16,001 nt of DNA from CAYUKK01 sp964445305 (lineage in GTDB: Bacteria > Acidobacteriota > Aminicenantia > Aminicenantales > UBA8522), in NCBI GenBank assembly GCA_964445305.1, contig CAYUKK010000108.1, forward strand, positions 1 through 16,001, in the 5' to 3' direction. This document shows, piece by piece, positions 1 to 5,703 of this stretch. The notes under the pieces were generated by a model. That model was not told where the DNA came from. It did no database searches and saw nothing but the letters and a program-made list of their open reading frames with translations. Both the position numbers and the translations under genes were made by a program. Numbering within the stretch: the first letter of the stretch is position 1; the number at the start of each line of letters is the position of its first letter.

Positions 1-62
1 CTTTTTATACCATAAAAACCCGATTTTGGCAATTCCTCTCCCCCCTTGCCCTCTCCCCGCTT

Positions 63-260
63 TTATGGAGGTGAAAACAGGAAGGCGTCTCCGATCGTCC
101 TGATTTCTTTTCCCGAGTACTTTTGGAAGAGAGGCCGAAGAACTTGTCAATGCTCCTCAAGGAGCTCAAGGGCAAGGGCTTCATTTTTCTGAGAACGAGA
201 GGAGTAGCCGACGATGTCCGTGAACATGAGGGCGGACAGCCGCCGGCCTTCCTTCGTCAT
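63..260 (-). pseudogene. Broken N-terminal fragment of a class III adenylate/guanylate cyclase
   Basis: Read on the minus strand from an ATG at 260, the frame encodes MTKEGRRLSALMFTDIVGYS and continues with QKNEALALELLEEH. This is the typical start of a class III nucleotide cyclase catalytic domain, including the metal-binding Asp of the FTDIVG motif. A TGA stop lies at 147-149, exactly where relatives have Arg (CGA to TGA would explain it). Beyond it the same frame resumes with QVLRPLFQKYSGKEIRTIGD and then AFLF, again cyclase-like and holding the second metal Asp (IGDAF). The expected 'VEF' then fails. A shift of frame near 76-77 restores FTS, after which similarity fades, and the original frame stops at 63-65. 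Only about 65 of the roughly 180 or more catalytic residues remain, so no active enzyme is expected. It lies 69 bases after the M4 protease gene on the same strand. The cyclase identity is firm from the motifs; the exact left end is not known. Confidence 0.8.
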
Positions 261-329
261 TCCTTCATGACCCTGCTTTCTGGCTATAGAGCGAGCTTTT
301 CCGGAATCGGCCGTGAGGAGCCAAGGGAG

Positions 330-2156
330 CTAATTGACTATCCAGCCGATGGCCCTCATCGCTTGCTTGGCCTGGGCGAATTCGTTGCTCGACCCCCCGT
401 AAAGATCATAGGCCGATTGGAGAATGGCATTAGCCGCATCGATAAAAATGGATGTCTTCGTGAGATAGTAGACCCACGCCCGATAGAATATTTTCGTGGC
501 CTTTTCGAGCCCGATTCCCGAGACGCTTATCCTGGACACCCGGTTTGTTCCTCCTGCGGCCAGAAGATAAAAAGCATGCGGATAGATGGTGCAGTTGATG
601 TGGACTCCGCCCCGGTCTAGATTAAAGGGGACATTGTAGTACTGAGATAGGTGGCATGGGTCTGGTCCCAGATACCAGCCAGTCTGGCTGAACCGGTTGG
701 GGTCTTCGAGACTTCGAACATAACCCCTGGTGATGCCGAAATCATAGTACGGGAAGGCATCCTCGCCGATGAGCCACTCGGCGCGATAGAGTCCCGTTCC
801 CTGGGGATGCCAGAAGAATTCTGCGGCGCATCCCATGATGTCGGAGAAAGACTCGTTGAGGGCACCGGGCTGGTATTCGTAGATAAGGTCAGAGGAATAA
901 TCCGTAACGCCATGGGAGAATTCGTGGCCAACGACATCCAGGGCGGCCGCATACTGGGCCTGCTGATTTCCGGAAACGTAGAAATTCAGACTGATACCGT
1001 TCCAGGAGGCGTTATCGCTGGTCTGGGAGTTGTGGGTCACAATCAGCGTGTCCATGTTCCTGTTGTCCATTCCCTTGCGACCGAGATAGAGGTAATAGAA
1101 ATCGTACACTAAGCCGACGTTGGCGTGGGCGCTGACATTGGTTCCGTCACGATCCCAGTAATTATCATTGTCCGAGGGAATATAGAGAGCTATCCGATAA
1201 TCGAAAACGGCCTGGTTGTACGGTCTTACTCCGTGCTCATCATAAAGGTAAAAGACGTTATTTTCTTTATAGGTCGGGAGTTTTCGAAGATAACTGTGGT
1301 AGTCGATACCAAGCCCGATTTCGGCATTGCCCGACGCAGCCAGGCCCGTTGCTGGCTGGGGGGCGCTAATCGAAGCCGCATCGGCCGGGTTTCCAGATAT
1401 CCTCCCTCCTTTTGAGTTTCTCGCCGGGTCGGGGAAGAAACCTTCTCGTTCGCTCGCCAGCCAGGGCATGCGCAAGCCAAAAAGATTCTGGATGTAACTC
1501 TCGAGCCTCCGCCGCGTCGAGAGCGGCTGTCGATATCCAGCAACATTCGCCATGGGGCCGATAGCCTGGTGTCCAAAAATAAGGGTTGTGTCACGAGCCA
1601 GGACCTTTCCTGTGTCCCCATCGATATAGCCAATTTCGTATTCGGCCGGGCCCTTTTTCAATTTGACCTCGTAGCCGAGCCGATAGTTCCCATCCGGTAA
1701 AGGAAAAATCATCTCCCTGACATCCCCGGATTTTTCTAAAATGGTGTTTACTCCGACGATTTTCTGAAAGGCTGAAACGGCCTCCTCCCTCGATAGCTCC
1801 GGCGACAGGTCAGCCTCTTCGATCCGATAATAATGACCATTCATGTGGAGCAGATTGTTGTAGAGAAAATGCTGGATGATTTCACCGCCAAAAACCTGGA
1901 TGCCCTGGTAATGCTGAACGTATCGTCGATGCTCCAGCCCCTCGACGAAAGAGTCCTCCATCTTCGTCTTAAAGACCAGATTCCCTCTGGCCATTTCTCC
2001 GGAGATGAATGCCCAGAGGTCTTCAGTCTGCACTGACAGAGCCTTGATTTTTGCTCCCCCGAGAGGGTCGTAGCTGACAAACATCTTACCCACATAATCC
2101 GAGAAGCCAGGATGAAACATGAGAAAAAATAGAGCTAAGCCAATCGCCTTTTTCAT
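330..2156 (-). CDS. Secreted thermolysin-family (M4) zinc metalloprotease
   Basis: A zinc endopeptidase made as an exported preproprotein of 608 residues. A signal peptide (MKKAIGLALFFLMFHPGFS) is followed by an FTP/PepSY-type propeptide at about residues 40-195, which in M4 enzymes acts as chaperone and inhibitor. The catalytic domain fills the C-terminal half. Visible active-site residues are HEFSH (H411, E412, H415), the third zinc ligand E435 in GALNESFSDI at the canonical 20-residue distance, and the transition-state His of GGVHIN (H519). The C-terminal helical part ends in AMRAIGWIVN, typical of M4_C. An ATG 24 bases further upstream is in frame, but the start at 2156 has a GAGGAGG ribosome site at ideal spacing. 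The stop of the SH3/barrel gene lies 36 bases upstream, so the two are probably co-transcribed. All catalytic residues are present, so the enzyme should be active. Substrates cannot be inferred. Confidence 0.95.
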   Translation of the reverse strand: MKKAIGLALFFLMFHPGFSDYVGKMFVSYDPLGGAKIKALSVQTEDLWAFISGEMARGNLVFKTKMEDSFVEGLEHRRYVQHYQGIQVFGGEIIQHFLYNNLLHMNGHYYRIEEADLSPELSREEAVSAFQKIVGVNTILEKSGDVREMIFPLPDGNYRLGYEVKLKKGPAEYEIGYIDGDTGKVLARDTTLIFGHQAIGPMANVAGYRQPLSTRRRLESYIQNLFGLRMPWLASEREGFFPDPARNSKGGRISGNPADAASISAPQPATGLAASGNAEIGLGIDYHSYLRKLPTYKENNVFYLYDEHGVRPYNQAVFDYRIALYIPSDNDNYWDRDGTNVSAHANVGLVYDFYYLYLGRKGMDNRNMDTLIVTHNSQTSDNASWNGISLNFYVSGNQQAQYAAALDVVGHEFSHGVTDYSSDLIYEYQPGALNESFSDIMGCAAEFFWHPQGTGLYRAEWLIGEDAFPYYDFGITRGYVRSLEDPNRFSQTGWYLGPDPCHLSQYYNVPFNLDRGGVHINCTIYPHAFYLLAAGGTNRVSRISVSGIGLEKATKIFYRAWVYYLTKTSIFIDAANAILQSAYDLYGGSSNEFAQAKQAMRAIGWIVN

Positions 2157-2192
2157 CGTCTTCCTCCTCAAGGTTCTCATCGGATTGACCCA

Positions 2193-3311
2193 TTAAAAAA
2201 CAAATTTGATCCCCCCGGTCGCTCTTATCCCGCCTGTCTTGATGGAGACTTTATTTCCCTCCATTTCCATTTCCGCTGTTCCATCCGAGTATCTGACGTT
2301 AAGGTTCAGGCCAAGGGCGGGGGTAATGAAAAAATCGAATCCGCCGCCGGCATTGAAGCCGAAGGTATCCTTGGAATAGAGCGAATACTGGGGGCTTACG
2401 CTCACGTCGAGATAAGGGTATCCATTTTCGTTCCAGTTGATGAGCTTAAGGTTTTCGACCTTGATGCCAGAGAAATAGGTTCCTCCCGCAGTCAAATAGA
2501 TGCTAAGCTTGGAAAAGAGAGGCTGGCTAAACAGGAGGTTGAGGTTGATTTCTGAAGCCGAATACTTCAGGTTGGCATTCTCCCAGGTTGTCTCCCGCGG
2601 GGACTCGAAGTAGAGAGGATGCGGAAAGGAAGCGGTGAAAATCCCCTTAGTCTTCCCCGAGGCCGGAATAAATGAGACTTCGATGGCCATGTTCTTATAG
2701 AAATAAAACCCGATTCCGGCGTCAAACGCCGATCCCGAAGCGTCAATGCTGTAATCCTCGGTGACTTGCCCCTCTTCGTGATAGAGGTTAAAATTCCAGC
2801 TGTGGCCGTAGGAGTAAGATTTGGAGCCGTATCCGCCGCCCAGCCGGACGAAGAATTTTTTTCTCAACGCCGATCGTGAGGAAACTTCTTCTCTGTGGAC
2901 CGGGGGAGAAGAGGGCAGCGGGGAGAATTGCTCTTGCTTCTGGGCGGGCGCCTCTTTCCCCACCTTCTCTGGTTGAGGCTGGATGCTCGGGCCAGGACGA
3001 GGGGTTTCCTCCACGACTTCTTTGACCACGCTTTGATGGATAAACCCGGTCAAAACCACACCTTCTCTATCGGGGGGGAGTTCAATGGAATACCAGTCGC
3101 CGACTCTCCCTATCACCTTGAAAACTTGTCCATCAGTCGCTTTGCCAATGACCGCGCTGTCAAGGCTCGGCTTGAACCGGATGTTGGCCACCCTGACTGA
3201 AACCTGGACCTTCAAATCGGCACTTCCCCAGAGCAAGGAGGGTTGGAAGAAAAGCATCAGCATGAAAAGAACCATCGCATAGCCAGTAACTTTAAGGATG
3301 TTTCCTGTCAT
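2193..3311 (-). CDS. SH3-domain plus outer-membrane beta-barrel protein
   Basis: A 372-residue envelope protein of unknown specific function. A hydrophobic signal segment occupies residues 10-30. A bacterial SH3-like domain follows at about 33-100 (VRVANIRFKPSLDSAVIGKA, then GDWYSIELP). A proline- and glutamine-rich linker spans about 103-145. The remainder from about 150 alternates aromatic and polar residues with Gly-rich turns like an 8- to 10-strand OmpA/OmpW-sized barrel and ends in KFVF with a terminal Phe, the usual barrel-assembly signal. SH3 domains of this kind commonly bind peptidoglycan or peptides, so a link between outer membrane and wall is a reasonable inference. AAGGAGG lies 6 bases before the ATG. 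It is the first gene of a likely two-gene unit with the M4 protease. No clear promoter was found in the 200 bases upstream. Domain types are fairly sure; the biological role is not. Confidence 0.8.
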   Translation of the reverse strand: MTGNILKVTGYAMVLFMLMLFFQPSLLWGSADLKVQVSVRVANIRFKPSLDSAVIGKATDGQVFKVIGRVGDWYSIELPPDREGVVLTGFIHQSVVKEVVEETPRPGPSIQPQPEKVGKEAPAQKQEQFSPLPSSPPVHREEVSSRSALRKKFFVRLGGGYGSKSYSYGHSWNFNLYHEEGQVTEDYSIDASGSAFDAGIGFYFYKNMAIEVSFIPASGKTKGIFTASFPHPLYFESPRETTWENANLKYSASEINLNLLFSQPLFSKLSIYLTAGGTYFSGIKVENLKLINWNENGYPYLDVSVSPQYSLYSKDTFGFNAGGGFDFFITPALGLNLNVRYSDGTAEMEMEGNKVSIKTGGIRATGGIKFVF

Positions 3312-3512
3312 GGGTTCCTCCTTTTAGAGGCTTGAGTATTCGACGCACACATGTCAGTTCCTTGATTTTTCAGTATTATTTTTTTGGGTTCAAGGCTTTG
3401 GCAGTCAATCACCGCCCACGATGATTTGGAAGGTTAATTTCAAGCACCGCTAAAGGGGATGGAAAAAGAAAAAGGTAGGGGGGAAAATCGAAAACCGATT
3501 TCCTATTCTAAG

Positions 3513-4433
3513 CTATTCTAAGCCGAACCGCCGTCGGAAAGCCTCGAGCGTGTTCTTCATCAACATCGCCACCGTAAGAAGCCCGACCCCGCCCGGAACG
3601 GGAGTCATGAAGGCGGCCCGATCGATGGCCCGCGGGTCCACATCCCCGACGACGGTGTAACCTTTTTCCCGGATGTCCTGAAGTCGCCTCTCGTCTTCCC
3701 CGAAAAGCTGGCGGGCTTTATCTGCATCAGCCAGTTGATTAATGCCCACATCGATGACCGTCGCCCCTTCCTTGACAAATTCAGGCGTGATGAAAGCGGC
3801 TCGACCCATGGCGGCAATGAGGATATCGGCCCGGGCAGCGACTCTGGCCAGTTCCTTGGTCCTCGAATGGCAGATGGTCACCGTGGCGTTCTCGTTGGTG
3901 AGCATGGCCGCCAGGGGCTTGCCGACGATCAGGCTGCGGCCAATGACCACCACCTCCTTACCCTCGATGGGGATCCCGTTATACTTTAGTAATTCGATTA
4001 TTCCCATCGGAGTACAAGGTTTTAGACCGGGTTGTTGGGCGAGGAGGCAACCCAGGTTAAAGGGGTGAAAGCCATCGACATCTTTCTCGGGTGATATGGA
4101 GCAAATGATGTCATGGGCGCTCAGATGGGAGGGGAGGGGCAATTGAACGAGGATGCCGTCCACTTCTTCCTGCCCGTTGAGCTCCTCAATCTCGGCCACC
4201 AGGGCCTCCCGCTCGATGGAAGCGGGGAAATTCAAAATCCTTGAGGAAATCCCCAGGGCCTGACTTGTTCTCTCCTTGCTTCGCAGGTAAATTTGGGAGG
4301 CCCGGTGCTCTCCGACGAGGATGCCGACGAGGCCCGGCGGACGCCCGACTTTCTCCCGCCAGGCCGCTACTTGGCTTTTCACTTCTTCCTTAATCTTTTC
4401 GGCCAGGACTTTGCCTTCGAGCCAGATACCCAT
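3513..4433 (-). CDS. folD: Bifunctional methylenetetrahydrofolate dehydrogenase/cyclohydrolase FolD
   Basis: A cytosolic one-carbon enzyme that oxidises 5,10-methylene-THF with NAD(P)+ and hydrolyses the methenyl product to 10-formyl-THF, for purine and formyl-Met synthesis; in acetyl-CoA-pathway organisms it runs in the reductive direction. The 306 residues carry the family's marks in order: the catalytic Tyr/Lys region IYLRSKERTSQALGI (Y49, K53), DGILVQLPLP, PEKDVDGFHPFN, CTPMGIIELL, the nucleotide-binding GRSLIVGKPLA, ADILIAAMGR, VIDVGIN, GDVDP and the C-terminal TPVPGGVGLLTVAML. A longer frame begins at 4550, but the extra 39 residues are low-complexity and lie across the promoter. The start at 4433 has AAAGGAGG just before it and fits the family length, so I chose it. 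The gene appears monocistronic, with a promoter at 4464-4492. A 10-base tandem duplication spans the stop codon. Confidence 0.97.
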   Translation of the reverse strand: MGIWLEGKVLAEKIKEEVKSQVAAWREKVGRPPGLVGILVGEHRASQIYLRSKERTSQALGISSRILNFPASIEREALVAEIEELNGQEEVDGILVQLPLPSHLSAHDIICSISPEKDVDGFHPFNLGCLLAQQPGLKPCTPMGIIELLKYNGIPIEGKEVVVIGRSLIVGKPLAAMLTNENATVTICHSRTKELARVAARADILIAAMGRAAFITPEFVKEGATVIDVGINQLADADKARQLFGEDERRLQDIREKGYTVVGDVDPRAIDRAAFMTPVPGGVGLLTVAMLMKNTLEAFRRRFGLE

Positions 4434-4463
4434 AGCGCCTCCTTTCTCTTCAGGCGGGGCGTC

Positions 4464-4492
4464 ATTATAACCTGAGCCCCGATTTAAGACAA
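4464..4492 (-). promoter_or_regulatory. Sigma70-type promoter of folD
   Basis: On the minus strand a perfect -10 TATAAT (4464-4469) is preceded at exactly 17 bases by TTGTCT (4487-4492; 4 of 6 match to TTGACA). Transcription would begin near 4457, giving a leader of about 24 bases that contains the AAAGGAGG ribosome site of the ATG at 4433. This agrees with the shorter FolD start, because the longer reading frame would begin upstream of the transcript. Seen by eye only. Confidence 0.65.
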
Positions 4493-4599
4493 ATAAAAGA
4501 GAGGCGAAAGGTTTCGAAGCGGCAGATGCCGGAATTGCTGGATTTGGCACGCGACTTACAGCTCCTGCGAAAGGAAATATTCTTTAAGAACCCCGGCGC

Positions 4600-4628
4600 T
4601 TGACGAAAGACCGCAAAAAGGGTACTTT
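4600..4628 (+). promoter_or_regulatory. Weak candidate promoter for the envelope operon
   Basis: TTGACG (4600-4605) stands 17 bases before TACTTT (4623-4628). The -35 matches well but the -10 matches only about half of the consensus. Transcription would start near 4635, leaving only about nine bases before the ATG at 4644 and using GGGAG as the ribosome site. Plausible but marginal. Confidence 0.3.
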
Positions 4629-4643
4629 CGGAAATGGGAGATC

Positions 4644-5048
4644 ATGCTTCGATTGACTGTGAAAACAACGGCTATGTTTCTCGGCCTCAGCTTGATCGTT
4701 CTCTTCTTTTTTGGTGCCTGCTCAACCCATCGTCCCATCAACCAGCTCGAGTTCGGGGTCTGGGCGGCTGAGAAGGACCTCTGGGAGGAAGCCATCTTTC
4801 GCTGGAAAAAAGTTCTCCTCAGCGACCCGAACTCTGTCGCCGCCCACAACAACCTGGCCGTTGCCTACGAAAAGATTGGCCTCTGGGAGGAAGCAAGAAA
4901 AGAATACGAAATCGCCCTGAAGCTGGCACCACAAAATTCCTGGGTCAAGGCCAACTACAAATCTTTCCAGGCTAACCTCGAGTCGGCCGAAAAAGCGAAG
5001 AAAGAAAAGAAAGAGGAATTAAAGAAAAAAAATGATAAAAAACTGTAG
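4644..5048 (+). CDS. Small TPR-containing lipoprotein
   Basis: A predicted 134-residue lipoprotein. The signal peptide ends in the lipobox FFGAC, so Cys26 would be lipidated and the mature protein anchored to a membrane. Two tetratricopeptide repeats follow, at about residues 35-68 (WAAEKDLWEEAIFRWKKVLL) and 69-102 (NNLAVAYEKIGLWEEARKEY, then ALKLAP), which usually hold a protein-protein contact surface. The last 25 residues are extremely rich in Lys and Glu and probably helical. GGGAG lies 4-8 bases before the ATG. The gene overlaps the next one by 17 bases within an A-rich stretch, so translation is likely coupled. It heads an envelope operon whose last gene is a large peptidase/propeller/barrel protein, so a role as an accessory or assembly partner is a reasonable guess. 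No family name beyond TPR can be given. Confidence 0.8.
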   Translation: MLRLTVKTTAMFLGLSLIVLFFFGACSTHRPINQLEFGVWAAEKDLWEEAIFRWKKVLLSDPNSVAAHNNLAVAYEKIGLWEEARKEYEIALKLAPQNSWVKANYKSFQANLESAEKAKKEKKEELKKKNDKKL

Positions 5049-5691
5049 TGCGCTCGTCTGGCTCTTCTTCCTCCTGGCCGCCTGTAGCGGCGACACTTAT
5101 CGAAAAATCCGCCTCGACCTTCCTCCCTTCTCCCCGGTCAGGCTGGCTGACTATGATGAAATCCTCATCACCGACTTTCTCGTGACCAAGGCGCCGGAAG
5201 GGTTGGACTTGAACAAGGAAGTGGCTCAATATTTCAAGCTGGAACTGGAGAAGAAATTCCGCGGCAACGTCTTCCACCTCCCCTTCCCCATCGACCGCGA
5301 CGAGGCCTTCCAGGATGCGGCTACCTGGAAACCTCTCGCCTCTGCCTCCGGCTCGCGCTTGGTCATGACCGGCAAAGCGGCGCTCAGCCAGGAAACGCGT
5401 AAGGCCATCCTGAGCCGGCCGGTGAGACGAACGGAAGAAGAAACTCTTTCCCCAGCCAAGAAGATCGAGGAGCGCCGCGTTTTCACCCTCGAGCTCAGCG
5501 TGTATCTCATCCGGCCGGACACGGGCGAGGTCCTCCTCCATCGGGATTTCAAAGAGACGATCACCTACACCAACCTCCAGCAACGGGCTGATTTTGCCTT
5601 TCATGACCTGGCCCAGCGGGTCCGGGTTCAATTCTTCCGGCCCCTCCTGGGCGAAGAGCGCCTCCAGGAAAGGTATCTTCTTCTACGATAA
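5032..5691 (+). CDS. Predicted lipoprotein of unknown family
   Basis: A 219-residue exported protein. The N-terminus MIKNCSALVWLFFLLAACSG is a lipoprotein signal with lipobox LAAC (Cys18). The mature part has predicted beta segments and amphipathic helices: YDEILITDF, then an EVAQYFKLELEKKF helix, SRLVMTGKAAL, FTLELSVYLI, and GEVLLHRDFKE. This alternation, with a lipidated Cys and a 'valued in the cell' type beta-strand/helix order, resembles small periplasmic CsgG- or DUF799-like lipoproteins, but that is only an impression from the strand order and I do not recognise the family. It overlaps the TPR gene by 17 bases and ends 12 bases before the next gene. Its only Shine-Dalgarno candidate (GAGGA) is about 15 bases upstream, so it probably relies on coupling to the preceding gene. 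It carries one further feature, a basic and acidic middle segment at about 128-145. Confidence 0.75.
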   Translation: MIKNCSALVWLFFLLAACSGDTYRKIRLDLPPFSPVRLADYDEILITDFLVTKAPEGLDLNKEVAQYFKLELEKKFRGNVFHLPFPIDRDEAFQDAATWKPLASASGSRLVMTGKAALSQETRKAILSRPVRRTEEETLSPAKKIEERRVFTLELSVYLIRPDTGEVLLHRDFKETITYTNLQQRADFAFHDLAQRVRVQFFRPLLGEERLQERYLLLR

Positions 5692-5703
5692 AAAGGAGCT
5701 GGG

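Noticed and set aside
123..620. Plus-strand open frame of 165 codons at the left end
   Set aside because: It lies opposite the M4 protease C-terminus and the cyclase fragment, has no family resemblance, and its neighbours are well explained by the minus strand.
3485..3501. Possible terminator after folD (AAATCG-AAAAC-CGATTT)
   Set aside because: The stem is only 6 bases and mostly A/T, and on the folD strand it is followed by C-rich sequence before any T run, so an intrinsic terminator is not supported.
4434..4550. N-terminal extension of FolD to an ATG at 4550
   Set aside because: The extra residues are low-complexity, unlike any FolD, and overlap a clear promoter, while the ATG at 4433 has an excellent ribosome site.
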